A DNA stretch of 64,000 nucleotides from JBAZZQ01 sp041658725 (lineage in GTDB: Bacteria > Planctomycetota > Phycisphaerae > JAAYCJ01): the NCBI GenBank assembly GCA_041658725.1, contig JBAZZQ010000014.1, positions 4,683 to 68,682 on the forward strand. Reading direction: 5' to 3'. Made by a program: the position numbers and the translations under genes. Shown one piece after another: positions 15,795 to 24,934 of the stretch (position 1 is the first letter of the stretch; each line of letters opens with the position of its first letter). The notes under the pieces are model-generated. The model did no database searches. It was not told the DNA's origin and saw only the letters and a list, made by a program, of their open reading frames with translations.

Positions 15795-17465
15795 TTATTC
15801 AATAATGACCGACCCCACACCTTTCGGAAGCTCCGGGGCAAATTCATGTAGTTGTCGGCGCAGTTTTTTCGCTTTTTCGGCGTCGGGGGCGTAGAAGGAG
15901 ACGTGGTCGCCGCTGCAAACCACGTTTCCGGAAATGGTCCACTGGCCAGCCCGGACCCACTGGCGGGGAATACTGTGGCGGAACCAGTGATCGTAAATGA
16001 TCGCCAGTTCCATTCCCTTCTCCCGCGTCAGTCGAGCCAGGTCTTCCTCCCTTGGCCGATGTTGCCTCCAGATTTTCGCCGACTCCAGATCGGCCAAGCC
16101 GCACAAATCGATGACGTGCGACCCTGAAAAATACGCCATTGCCCCGATGTCGTTCACCGCAACCGGTTTGCCCGCGTAATACCGCTGGGCGAACCGTGCC
16201 ATTTGGCACTGCTGCTGGTAGATGTTCCGGCTCGCCTGCGGCGTCCACGATAGCGCCACCAAACTCCGCCCCACCAATACCACCGCCATCAACAAAAACA
16301 TAATCCCCATCCCCCGGAAATTCGGACGGCCACCTTTTTCAAAAACCCGGGCAACCCGGTGGGGAAAATAATCGTAAACGCTAAAGCTAAGGACGAGCAA
16401 TCCCAGCACCATCAGGTACGCCTCGTACCGGAAAAACCCTCCCTGCCTAGCCGAGACCAGGTGCACAAACATCGTTCCCGTTGTGATCGCCAGCAGGCTG
16501 TTCAGAGGCCGCCACAGGGACTGGCCCTTCCGAAGGCGATACACCAAAGACCCCGCCACCAGGCCCAGCAACAAGTACACATGGAAACTGTCGGTACGGA
16601 AAAACTGGTGAACGAAACCTTCCGCAAACCTCCACAGCCCCCGGACCGTCCACGCAACGTTCTTCTTTTTCAGGAGAACCGTGTTGGGTAAAAAGAACCA
16701 CCCGCGACTTGCGGAGGCCCAGCCGTAAATGACGACGGGAAGTGCGCCAAAAAACAACGTCCCCACCGCAACCCACACCCGCTTTCTGGCCAAAAACAAC
16801 CCCGCGACGATCACCACCAGGAACGCCCCCTCATACCGGATCAGGGTGGCCAGACTTGAAAGTAAAAACAAGCACGCCAATTGCCGATGGGAAATCCGCT
16901 CTTTTCCCAGCAAGGTTGCGGCCAGGAAAACCAACCCCACGTTGATCAGCATCTGGAGCGTGTGCTCCATGCCGACAAAAATCAGCGCGGGAAGCGGAAC
17001 CAGAAAGACGATCCCCAATAGCGCCCACCGCGTGAACCGAACCGAACCCGTGTACTTCATCAGCGCCCGGTACGCTGCATACAAGACCCCGCCCGCCGAC
17101 AGCAGGTTCAACACCAGCGGAACGTAATACCCGTCGCCCAGAACCCGCTGGATCCCCGCCACCAGTAACGTCCACAGCAACGATGAGGACGAGGAGGTAA
17201 ACCCCCGCGCGTCGATCCCCCAGACGCCCTCCAGGACCAGCGTGTTCGCCATCGCCAAATGAATGTACGCGTCGTCCTGAACGTAAGTGAAGTTCCCTTC
17301 CGTCATCCACAACCCCGCTCCGCCGATAACCAGGACCGTGACTCCCAAAGCCATCATTGAAACGACCAGAGGATGCTTGAGCCAAACCCAGCGACCCGGT
17401 TCAAGACCTTCCATTGACTTGGAGGAAGTAACGCCGATGGAATTCTCCGTATTTGTCTGAATCAT
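15795..17465 (-). CDS. GT-C fold membrane protein, AftB-like
   Basis: 556-residue polytopic membrane protein with about nine to eleven helices and a soluble C-terminal domain. After helix 1 comes FTYVQDDAYIHLA, the DDAY signature seen in arabinofuranosyltransferase AftB-type GT-C enzymes, then TSSSSSLLWTLL, which corresponds to their NPLWTLL loop. These enzymes take a polyprenyl-phosphate sugar. The tail (NDIGAMAYFSG, IDLCGLAD) is also typical of the group. The ATG at 17465 is preferred because AAGGA lies upstream; a TTG at 17489 is possible. It stands alone, and the CpG-rich coding sequence differs in texture from its AT-richer neighbours, which may mean a different origin. Substrate not inferable. 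Confidence 0.65.
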   Translation of the reverse strand: MIQTNTENSIGVTSSKSMEGLEPGRWVWLKHPLVVSMMALGVTVLVIGGAGLWMTEGNFTYVQDDAYIHLAMANTLVLEGVWGIDARGFTSSSSSLLWTLLVAGIQRVLGDGYYVPLVLNLLSAGGVLYAAYRALMKYTGSVRFTRWALLGIVFLVPLPALIFVGMEHTLQMLINVGLVFLAATLLGKERISHRQLACLFLLSSLATLIRYEGAFLVVIVAGLFLARKRVWVAVGTLFFGALPVVIYGWASASRGWFFLPNTVLLKKKNVAWTVRGLWRFAEGFVHQFFRTDSFHVYLLLGLVAGSLVYRLRKGQSLWRPLNSLLAITTGTMFVHLVSARQGGFFRYEAYLMVLGLLVLSFSVYDYFPHRVARVFEKGGRPNFRGMGIMFLLMAVVLVGRSLVALSWTPQASRNIYQQQCQMARFAQRYYAGKPVAVNDIGAMAYFSGSHVIDLCGLADLESAKIWRQHRPREEDLARLTREKGMELAIIYDHWFRHSIPRQWVRAGQWTISGNVVCSGDHVSFYAPDAEKAKKLRRQLHEFAPELPKGVGSVIIE

Positions 17466-17638
17466 GAAACGTGTCCTTATGTTACTCAAACTGACCGATT
17501 ACTTTTTGGTCCCGGCTGGGGCGGAAGTTTTTAGCCCACCGCGTGAACCGTGGGAATCTGTAATCAACACTCATCAGCCCCCAAGGGGGACGATACAATT
17601 CTTCCTGGTCTTCTTTCTGTCGCCCCATCCGGGGCCGG

Positions 17639-17730
17639 ATCGTCTTTGATCCACCATTTCCATCCATCGAATTTTGATTCTAAGAATTCAAAAACTGGCG
17701 AGCAAGGGAAATATTGTTCGGTCTACAGTC
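17639..17730. repeat. 90-bp dispersed element, copy 1
   Basis: About 92 bases that recur in reverse complement at 57061-57154 with roughly 90 percent identity and small indels. The centre is a near-palindrome (TTTTGATTCTAAGAATTC and neighbours). It fills the middle of the 324-base gap between the GT-C gene and the P-type ATPase. The rest of that gap (17466-17638) shows no gene. Confidence 0.85.
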
Positions 17731-17748
17731 TATTTTTTCATTCCATCA

Positions 17749-17777
17749 TTGCAAAATGAACGTTCAGATATTATAAA
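17749..17777 (+). promoter_or_regulatory. Promoter of the P-type ATPase gene, possibly leaderless
   Basis: TTGCAA (17749-17754) and TATAAA (17772-17777) are 17 bases apart. The start codon at 17790 is only about six bases after the expected transcription start, and no Shine-Dalgarno sequence precedes it. Confidence 0.55.
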
Positions 17778-17789
17778 ATATCATACGAT

Positions 17790-20360
17790 ATGGTAAAACA
17801 ATATGACATCAAAACGATCGACGGCCTTTCCGAGCGGGAGGCGGCCCAGCGGCTTTTGAAAGATGGTTTTAACGAGCTTCCATCCTCCAAACCTCGAAAT
17901 ATTTTTAATATCGCACTGGAGGTTGTTCGCGAGCCGATGTTTTTGCTCCTGGTGGCGGGCGGGGCGATTTATATGATTTTGGGGGATGTCCAGGAAGCGA
18001 TTATGCTCCTGGGGTTTGTCTTCGTGGTGATGGGGATTACGTTTTACCAGGAGCGCAAGACCGAAAGGGCGCTGGAGGCTCTTCGGGATTTGTCCAGCCC
18101 GCGGGCGCTGGTAATCCGAGACCGGGAGCAACGTCGTATTCCCGGCCGGGAAGTGGTTCGGGATGATATCCTGGTTTTGGCGGAGGGCGACCGCGTTCCC
18201 GCCGACGCTGTGGTCCTTTCCTGCTCGAATTTATCGACCGACGAATCGTTGCTCACCGGAGAATCGGTGGCGGTGCGGAAGATTCCGTGGGATGAAAAAA
18301 TGGAAATGGGTCGTCCGGGCGGGGATGATCTTCCATTTATTTATTCAGGAACGCTTGTGGTCAAGGGTCAGTGTATCGCCCGTGTGGCATCAACCGGGAT
18401 GCAAACCCAGATGGGAAAAATCGGCAGGGCTTTGCAAACGGTGGAGTCTCAGGATTCGCCTTTGAAAAAGGAAACTCGCCGGCTCGTGCGAATTCTGGCC
18501 CTTTTGGGATTAGTCCTGTGTGTCATTGTGGTCGTTAGTTATGGTCTGACGCGAGGTAATACTCGTAAAGACTGGCTTGACGGTTTTTTAGCCGGAATCA
18601 CTCTGGCGATGGCCATGATGCCGGAGGAATTTCCCGTTGTTTTCACAATTTTTCTGGCATTGGGGGCTTGGCGAATCTCTCGAAAGCGAGTCCTGACCCG
18701 GCGGGTTCCCGCGGTTGAAACCCTGGGTTCCGCCAGCGTCCTGTGCGTCGATAAGACCGGCACGCTGACCCTTAATCGCATGTCGGTAAGCAAACTATTT
18801 GCCCGGGGAGAATTTCTGGATATCCATCCCGACAAGCCCGAGCGTCTTCCCGAACAGTTTCATGAAAACGTGGAATTCAGTATCCTGGCCAGTCAGCGCG
18901 ATCCTTTCGACCCGATGGAAAAGGCCCTGCGGAAACTCGGCAGCGATACCCTGGCCCAGACGGAGCATCTTCACGACGATTGGACGCTGGTGCAGGAATA
19001 TCCTCTGTCGCAGCACTTGCTTGCTCTGTCGCATGTGTGGAAATCTCCCGACGGGCAGGATTATGTCATCGCGGCGAAAGGCGCTCCGGAGGCGATTGGT
19101 GATTTATGCCATTTAAACGCGGTCCAAATGACGGACTTATCGAAACATGTAAGCCAGATGGCAGGTGAGGGTCTCCGCGTGCTCGGAGTGGCCAAGGCCC
19201 ATTTTCGCATCAAGGAACTTCCGGGCGAGCAGCACGATTTTAAATTTGAATTCCTGGGACTCGTCGGTTTTGCCGATCCGGTTCGCCCGAATGTCGCCGA
19301 AGCGATCAAGGAATGCTACCAAGCGGGTATCCGGGTGATTATGATCACGGGCGATTATCCGGGGACGGCCCAGAATATCGCCCTGCAAATCGGTCTCGTG
19401 CCCAACGATGATTTTATCACCGGCGTGGAATTAGACAAAATGAACGACGCTGAACTGAAAGAGCGGGTGAGAACCGTCAACATTTTCGCCCGCGTCGTTC
19501 CGGAGCAAAAACTCCGTCTCGTCCAAGCCCTCAAAGCAAACGGCGAAATCGTGGCCATGACCGGCGACGGGGTCAACGACGCCCCCGCTCTTAAAGCCGC
19601 CGATATCGGAATCGCCATGGGCGGTCGCGGAACGGACGTCGCCCGCGAGTCTTCGGCACTGGTCCTTCTGGATGACGATTTCTCCTCGATCGTGCAGGCC
19701 GTCAAAATGGGCCGACGGATTTTCGATAACCTCCAAAAAGCAATGGCATATATTTTTGCCATTCACGTTCCCATCGCCGGAATGTCTCTGATTCCAGTGC
19801 TCTTCAAATGGCCCCTGGTGCTATTTCCTGTTCACATCGTGTTTTTGGAACTGATCATCGATCCCGCCTGTTCGCTCATTTTCGAGGCGGAACCCGATGA
19901 GGCTAACGTAATGAGCCGCCCACCGCGAAAATTGAGCGAGCCTCTATTCAGTAAACGCACCGTGTGTATAAGTCTGCTCCAGGGACTTAGCGTATTGCTG
20001 ATTATTTTAGCTGTGTTCCTCACCGCTCGTTACTGGGGACACAACGACCGTGAAGCCAGGGCCCTTGCGTTCACCACGCTGATCATCGCCAACCTGGGTC
20101 TGATCCTGATTAATCGCTCCTGGACCCGTACGATGTTCTCCATGCTGAAATCGCCCAACCGGGCTTTATGGTATGTCTTAGGCGGGGCCATGATCTTTCT
20201 GGGGCTGGTTCTTAATATTCCCTTCCTGCGCAACCTGTTCCTTTTCGAGAAGCTTGGCCTGAATGATCTGGTCATTTGCCTGGGGGCAGGCATAGTGAGC
20301 ATCATCTGGTTTGAATTTCTTAAAATTTTAAACCGGCGGCGAAATTCATCGACGCTCTGA
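17790..20360 (+). CDS. Cation-transporting P-type ATPase (PEEFP subgroup)
   Basis: 856-residue inner-membrane pump. An N-terminal cation-ATPase domain (LSEREAAQRLLKDGFNELP) is followed by two helices, the actuator domain with TGES at 156-159, helices 3-4, the phosphorylation site D321KTGTLT, the nucleotide domain, and the hinge GDGVNDAPAL. Six C-terminal helices close the protein. Helix 4 reads MMPEEFPVV instead of the PEGLP of SERCA-type calcium pumps, so the ion site carries acidic residues. This PEEFP variant defines an uncharacterised bacterial subgroup, and I cannot name the ion. The gene ends 14 bases from a convergent synthase gene, leaving no room for a terminator. Confidence 0.9.
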   Translation: MVKQYDIKTIDGLSEREAAQRLLKDGFNELPSSKPRNIFNIALEVVREPMFLLLVAGGAIYMILGDVQEAIMLLGFVFVVMGITFYQERKTERALEALRDLSSPRALVIRDREQRRIPGREVVRDDILVLAEGDRVPADAVVLSCSNLSTDESLLTGESVAVRKIPWDEKMEMGRPGGDDLPFIYSGTLVVKGQCIARVASTGMQTQMGKIGRALQTVESQDSPLKKETRRLVRILALLGLVLCVIVVVSYGLTRGNTRKDWLDGFLAGITLAMAMMPEEFPVVFTIFLALGAWRISRKRVLTRRVPAVETLGSASVLCVDKTGTLTLNRMSVSKLFARGEFLDIHPDKPERLPEQFHENVEFSILASQRDPFDPMEKALRKLGSDTLAQTEHLHDDWTLVQEYPLSQHLLALSHVWKSPDGQDYVIAAKGAPEAIGDLCHLNAVQMTDLSKHVSQMAGEGLRVLGVAKAHFRIKELPGEQHDFKFEFLGLVGFADPVRPNVAEAIKECYQAGIRVIMITGDYPGTAQNIALQIGLVPNDDFITGVELDKMNDAELKERVRTVNIFARVVPEQKLRLVQALKANGEIVAMTGDGVNDAPALKAADIGIAMGGRGTDVARESSALVLLDDDFSSIVQAVKMGRRIFDNLQKAMAYIFAIHVPIAGMSLIPVLFKWPLVLFPVHIVFLELIIDPACSLIFEAEPDEANVMSRPPRKLSEPLFSKRTVCISLLQGLSVLLIILAVFLTARYWGHNDREARALAFTTLIIANLGLILINRSWTRTMFSMLKSPNRALWYVLGGAMIFLGLVLNIPFLRNLFLFEKLGLNDLVICLGAGIVSIIWFEFLKILNRRRNSSTL

Positions 20361-20374
20361 GAATCATTGCCGAC

Positions 20375-22147
20375 TCACACCAACTGCAAGGCACGGATTT
20401 TCCGGCAGGCACGGTCAACGGCGGGAAGGAAATATTCCTCGGCCACGTTGTCCCATCCCATGTGACTGGCGACGCTGTAGCCCTTCTTAATATACCAATC
20501 CATTTCGGTGTTATTTTTTGGTAAACGTCGCAATATTTCCTCAGCCAGTTTTCGGGCGACCCGCTGTTCGATCTGGTTGCGTTTCACTTGATCGATCCGC
20601 AAAAGATCATCCACCTCCATCGCCGGTTCATCCAGTTCGGTATAATCGGCGAGGATTACATTGGCGACTGGTTCCGAATTGCTGATGGTATTGACAAAGC
20701 CGACGCACCCGCAAACGTTCGTCACCACGCAAATGCCGCCGTACGTCAGAGGTTCCAACTGGGCGATCCCAAACGGTTCATAGACCGATTGACCGAACTC
20801 CACGTCACTGCCGCGACGGATGTCCAGAAATTCCGTATCGACCGGCATCTGCGTTCCGCACGTAAACGGATCAAAACCAAACTGGTTGATCAAAAGAACC
20901 TTGAGATTCCGAGCTTTGGCGTTAAATTCCTGGATACCCGTATAAAGTGCGGCTTCCCCTCCGGAAAGATCCGGAAGTCCTTCGCGGTGAGCCACAGGCC
21001 ATTTCCACCAATGCTCCATATGCAAGATATCTTCGCGCCGTCGACGGGGTAATTCCGTGGTCAAAAAGTACATCACCCCCGTTTTGTTCTGCTGGCGAAA
21101 CGCCCGTTCAATATGCTCAAGTACCCGCAAATCACGCCAAAGACCCTTGCTGATGTTCAGACGCGAGACGTGGGTAAAGATATAATCAGGCCGGTAATCC
21201 AGCAATACTTCGCAGTACCGCTGCAATCGGGTCTTGCTCACCAATTTTTGTTGTAAATCAATCTGGGTCGAAGGGATACCGTTGTAACAAAGGTCGATAT
21301 CCACGTGCCCGAATTCAGGCTCGAGGAATCGCAGTTCCTTGATGACAAAGTCCCCCACCGCCATGATATTGTCGCAATATTTACTCGCGGAGACCAGCGC
21401 GTGTTTGAAAAAATGATCCTGCGGTCCGAAAATATCCTCGAGGTAAAAATCTTCACGCCGCGCGGTTCGAAGCACATTATAAAACATCGTATCATGCCCG
21501 GGATGATCTTCAACAATCTTGCGAATCGTCGCCACCTCGTGGGCATAGAAGACCGTTCGATAGTTCGTCCGTTCGCTCAGGATCGCCGCCAGCGCGGTCG
21601 GCATTCCCATAAATTCGTGGGCCACAATCACGCAATGACCATCGGTGGGAACAGCGCCAATCGTTTCAATCGCCGCCAGGGCCGGAGGAGCCAGTTTCAC
21701 ATATTGCTCGTAATCCCAGCTCGTTTCATATTTAAGCGATTCGATTCCAAAGTGTTCCCACAGTTTTCCTTTGAACGCATTAATAGGCCCGTGATCGATA
21801 CGGGTAATGTCAATTAATATAACTTCCGGGGAAACCCGAAGCCCAGTGTCCCGATTTACAAAATGCCGGTGACCATAAACGATCCCGACATTAAACTGGT
21901 CTTCAACCTTGCGAAACTTGGCGGCCCATTCACTGCGAACAAATCCATCGACCGAACTGTACAGAACTTCGCCGTCCTTTCCCAGACGAGTTTCCGCCGA
22001 TCCTTGCAAGCTGAACAACGGACAAACAAATATGGTTCGATCTACCTTGGCATTATATACGGCACTGGTAACCAGCCCTTCCAGAACGGCGCCGATTCCA
22101 CCTACTTTTTCAACCGCCTCATGCGTTACGTGAACTACTGATCGCAT
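20375..22147 (-). CDS. Glycogen/starch synthase-like glycosyltransferase (GT5/GT3-like)
   Basis: 590-residue GT-B enzyme. The N-terminal domain opens VVHVTHEAVEKVGGIGAV, where VGGIG matches the donor-binding K-x-GG loop of glycogen synthases. IVAHEFMG and YAHEVATIRK follow. The C-terminal domain has HVSRLNISKG at 326-335 and the acid pair E457 and E465 in YEPFGIAQLEPL, then TYGGICVVTNVCGCVGF. It would transfer glucose from ADP- or UDP-glucose to an alpha-glucan. It is longer than the usual 480 residues because of insertions between 205 and 290. It appears monocistronic. The assignment to a glucan synthase fold is firm. The acceptor is not certain. Confidence 0.8.
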   Translation of the reverse strand: MRSVVHVTHEAVEKVGGIGAVLEGLVTSAVYNAKVDRTIFVCPLFSLQGSAETRLGKDGEVLYSSVDGFVRSEWAAKFRKVEDQFNVGIVYGHRHFVNRDTGLRVSPEVILIDITRIDHGPINAFKGKLWEHFGIESLKYETSWDYEQYVKLAPPALAAIETIGAVPTDGHCVIVAHEFMGMPTALAAILSERTNYRTVFYAHEVATIRKIVEDHPGHDTMFYNVLRTARREDFYLEDIFGPQDHFFKHALVSASKYCDNIMAVGDFVIKELRFLEPEFGHVDIDLCYNGIPSTQIDLQQKLVSKTRLQRYCEVLLDYRPDYIFTHVSRLNISKGLWRDLRVLEHIERAFRQQNKTGVMYFLTTELPRRRREDILHMEHWWKWPVAHREGLPDLSGGEAALYTGIQEFNAKARNLKVLLINQFGFDPFTCGTQMPVDTEFLDIRRGSDVEFGQSVYEPFGIAQLEPLTYGGICVVTNVCGCVGFVNTISNSEPVANVILADYTELDEPAMEVDDLLRIDQVKRNQIEQRVARKLAEEILRRLPKNNTEMDWYIKKGYSVASHMGWDNVAEEYFLPAVDRACRKIRALQLV

Positions 22148-22404
22148 CTTCTCTCCTTCAAGCCGATACCCTCCATTACGCCCAATAAAAAAACACTCCC
22201 CAGCTATTTATCTTGTAAACACCTGTATTTCATCTATCGGCTTGTCGTTTATTCAACGTTAATTATTGCAGTATTGTCATATCCTATTTTATCGGACGAT
22301 GGGTCATAAGTGCATTAAATAAAGCTCGATAAATAAAATTGAAGCCTCGTTAAAAGAAAATCTTATCTTGAAGTATCCGATCATCCTGCGTATCTTAAAA
22401 AACA

Positions 22405-22512
22405 GTAACCGTCAGACCCCTTTGTGCCACGGTCGGCTCGTCCGACCGTGCTTTTAAGATACGGCTGGACAAGCCAGCCGTGGCACAATGACAGAGGGGG
22501 CTGAACGGTTAC
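22405..22512. repeat. Two-hairpin palindromic element, family B
   Basis: Outer ends GTAACCGTCAG (22405-22415) and CTGAACGGTTAC (22501-22512) are inverted. Inside, TGTGCCACGG and CCGTGGCACA form a second inverted pair, and two small hairpins (CGGTCGG/CCGACCG and ACGGCTGG/CCAGCCGT) fill the centre. This is the layout of paired REP elements. It sits in the 393-base gap 22148-22540, which otherwise holds only AT-rich sequence and no gene that I can see. Confidence 0.88.
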
Positions 22513-22540
22513 AAAAAACAGAATACAAAAGGATTATTTT

Positions 22541-23179
22541 ATGCTTTTAAGAGAAAAACGACATGTATCAACCACCACCTGGCCGGATCGGCATGAAGGC
22601 ACGTTTCGGGAGTTGGGAAATTGTTTAAATCGCTTCGGCATTTCTTCGCCGACGGTCCTGGAGGTCGGTCCGGGGGCAACGACAACCCTGTTACGTAATC
22701 AACTGGCCTCCGGCGAGGGACAAAATCTTTCCTGGCTGGCAAACCATTACCGGGCGGTTTTGAGAAATTTGGATGGATTACTCCGGCGAATTCCGAATAT
22801 GCCGTTATGCTCGTATGAACCCGGTGAACTTCAAGAATTTCTCCCAGCAGGAGCAAAACTGATCGTAACCGACATCAGCCCAGCGGTCATTGCGGCGATC
22901 CAAAAACAATATCCTCGCGTGGAAGCGAACGTGTTTGACTTTTCGATCAACGCATACCCCGTGCCGGTGGACGTGATTGTCTGCCTTTGCGTTTTGGTTC
23001 GTGCCCAGGAACCGAAAAAAATATGGGTCAACCTTTATCGTTCCCTGAAAGCCGGAGGATTGCTCGTCATGGACAATCGCAGTTGCACCACCTTCGGTGA
23101 TCCTGATCTTCCGCTAAAAAAAATGTCCAGCCAGATTTGGCAAAAATCTGACAATACCAAAAGGGAAGGTGTAATGTGA
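22541..23179 (+). CDS. Class I SAM-dependent methyltransferase
   Basis: 212-residue soluble methyltransferase. Motif I is VLEVGPGATTTLL (about 39-51), the glycine-rich SAM loop. Motif II, KLIVTDISPAVI, supplies the acidic residue that holds the ribose. DVIVCLCVLVRAQE matches motif IV and SLKAGGLLVMDN motif VI. The ATG at 22541 follows AAGGATT. Substrate unknown; the pattern is generic for small-molecule or lipid methyltransferases. Its stop overlaps the GTG of the next gene by four bases, so the two are translationally coupled. The gene lies directly after the palindromic element at 22405. Confidence 0.75.
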   Translation: MLLREKRHVSTTTWPDRHEGTFRELGNCLNRFGISSPTVLEVGPGATTTLLRNQLASGEGQNLSWLANHYRAVLRNLDGLLRRIPNMPLCSYEPGELQEFLPAGAKLIVTDISPAVIAAIQKQYPRVEANVFDFSINAYPVPVDVIVCLCVLVRAQEPKKIWVNLYRSLKAGGLLVMDNRSCTTFGDPDLPLKKMSSQIWQKSDNTKREGVM

Positions 23180-23925
23180 AACGCGATGATAATTGGCGAT
23201 TTAATTTGGCAATCCTTCTGGTCGTGCTATCCGGTATCTTTTACCTGCTCCACTATTTAATTTTTAAGGACCGTTATTATATTTTTTACTATCCGTTGCT
23301 GGACATCGCCTTTCTACCAATTCAGGTTCTGTTAGTCACTATCGGCGTCGATCAAATCCTAAACGCCCGCGAGAAGAAAAGCTTGCTTCAAAAGTTGAAT
23401 ATGGTCATTGGCACTTTTAACAGCGAGGTCGGCAGTGATCTGTTGCGATTGTTTCTCCAATTCGATAAATCTCCAGAAAATCTCAGCCGTCTGGCCAGCA
23501 TCGATAAAGACTGGACCGACCAGAAGTTCTCTCGCGCTTTCCATGAATTACGGTCCCTGACGTATAACATCGACAGCCGACGTGGTGATCTGGATGCCCT
23601 GAAAAAATTGCTCATGACCAAACGCAATTTCATGCTCCGTTTACTGGAAAACCCCAATCTACTCGAACATGAGCGGTTTACCGAGTTGCTATGGGCAGTT
23701 TTTCACCTGACCGAGGAATTGACACATCGACCCCAGACCCTCCAACTGCCGGAAACCGACTCCGCTCACCTCTCCGGGGACATTCAACGGGCTTATGGCC
23801 TCCTCGTTGTTGAATGGCTGGTCTACATGCAGCACCTGAAGAACGATTACCCCTACCTCTTCTCCCTGGCGTTACGTACCACTCCGTTCGATACGTCTGC
23901 CTCGGTTATTATTACGCACGGCTAA
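23176..23925 (+). CDS. Inner-membrane protein of unknown function
   Basis: 249-residue protein with two N-terminal membrane helices (about 10-27 and 35-58) and a long alpha-helical cytoplasmic domain rich in Leu, Glu and Arg (KKSLLQKLNMVIGTF, ENLSRLASIDKDW). No catalytic motif is visible. The GTG start overlaps the methyltransferase stop and is preceded by AAGGT, so the two probably act together. It resembles no family that I can name. A scaffold or sensor role is possible but is not shown by the sequence. Confidence 0.6.
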   Translation: MKRDDNWRFNLAILLVVLSGIFYLLHYLIFKDRYYIFYYPLLDIAFLPIQVLLVTIGVDQILNAREKKSLLQKLNMVIGTFNSEVGSDLLRLFLQFDKSPENLSRLASIDKDWTDQKFSRAFHELRSLTYNIDSRRGDLDALKKLLMTKRNFMLRLLENPNLLEHERFTELLWAVFHLTEELTHRPQTLQLPETDSAHLSGDIQRAYGLLVVEWLVYMQHLKNDYPYLFSLALRTTPFDTSASVIITHG

Positions 23926-24012
23926 CCAAGACATGTCACGAATTAGTAAGAATTCCGTGAATTTCTCATGTTCTGCCATCGCGTTGAACACCGCCAATTG
24001 ATACTTTTCGCT

Positions 24013-24837
24013 CTAATTTATTCCAACCCCTGTAGTGCCGGTCATTAATTCCACCACGTAGCTTTCCACGGATTCGACAATCCCGGTGGAATCTTTCCCT
24101 TCCGTTTTGGCCTGGGCAATTCGTCGGACGATCGCGCTTCCGACAATCGCGCCATCAGCCACCGTGCAGACCTGACGGACCTGCTGGGCTGTTTTGATCC
24201 CGAAACCGACCAGAACGGGAACACGGGAAATCTCTTTAATCCGTGCGACATTTTTCACCAGGTCGTCGGGTAATCGATCCCGTTCGCCGGTGATCCCGCT
24301 GATCGACATGTAATATAAAAATCCGCTGGCGGTTTTCGCAATCCGTTCCTGCCGGGCCGGCGGAGTATTGGGCGATATCAGCATGGACAGCCTCAAGTCC
24401 TTCGAGGCGGCTTTATCCGCTATAATCGGGGCTTCCTCCAGCGATAAATCCGGAATAATAAAACCATCGATCCCCGCCTGGCTTGAACCGCTGAGAAATT
24501 GATCGATTCCGATTTTGTACACAATCGATGCCGAAACCATAGCGATAATAGGAATGGCGATGGAAGAGCGTGCTTTGGCAATTTCATTCAGAATGGTCGC
24601 CACGGTTATCCCATCGGATATCGCCTGCGTAAATGCGGACTGAATCACCGGACCGTCGGCCACGGGATCAGTGAAAGGAAATCCCAACTCCACGCCCGCG
24701 ATTCCGACTTTTTCAAGCCGTTGAATGATCTGGATGGTGGTTTTCATATCCGGCTGACCCGCGACGAGAAACGGAAACAGGCCCTTCCTTCCACTCGCCG
24801 ATAATTCCGAAAATTTCCGATCAATTCGATTTGCCAT
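24013..24837 (-). CDS. trpA: Tryptophan synthase alpha chain
   Basis: 274-residue TIM-barrel enzyme that splits indole-3-glycerol phosphate to indole and glyceraldehyde-3-phosphate and channels indole to TrpB. Key features are FPFLVAGQPD (active-site loop), VELGFPFTDPVADGP with the catalytic Glu and Asp, YYMSISGITG, and the phosphate-binding VLVGFGIKT and GAIVGSAIV. The ATG at 24837 gives the normal family length. An in-frame upstream start at 24885 would run into the hairpin at 24869. The gene follows trpB on the same strand. The other trp genes are not in this window. Confidence 0.96.
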   Translation of the reverse strand: MANRIDRKFSELSASGRKGLFPFLVAGQPDMKTTIQIIQRLEKVGIAGVELGFPFTDPVADGPVIQSAFTQAISDGITVATILNEIAKARSSIAIPIIAMVSASIVYKIGIDQFLSGSSQAGIDGFIIPDLSLEEAPIIADKAASKDLRLSMLISPNTPPARQERIAKTASGFLYYMSISGITGERDRLPDDLVKNVARIKEISRVPVLVGFGIKTAQQVRQVCTVADGAIVGSAIVRRIAQAKTEGKDSTGIVESVESYVVELMTGTTGVGIN

Positions 24838-24868
24838 TTTTCGTTTAAATCTCCATTTTAAATCATTT

Positions 24869-24928
24869 AACCGCAAAGGACGCAAAGTGAAGATTTATAA
24901 AAGAATTACCTTTGCGGTCTTTGCGGTT
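24869..24928. repeat. Inverted repeat between trpB and trpA
   Basis: AACCGCAAAGGACGCAAAG (24869-24887) mirrors 24910-24928 with two mismatches. It forms a hairpin in the trpB-trpA intercistronic RNA. The words are typical of a repeat found in many uncultured bacterial genomes, so it may be a spread repeat, not a regulator. Confidence 0.75.
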
Positions 24929-24934
24929 CCATTT

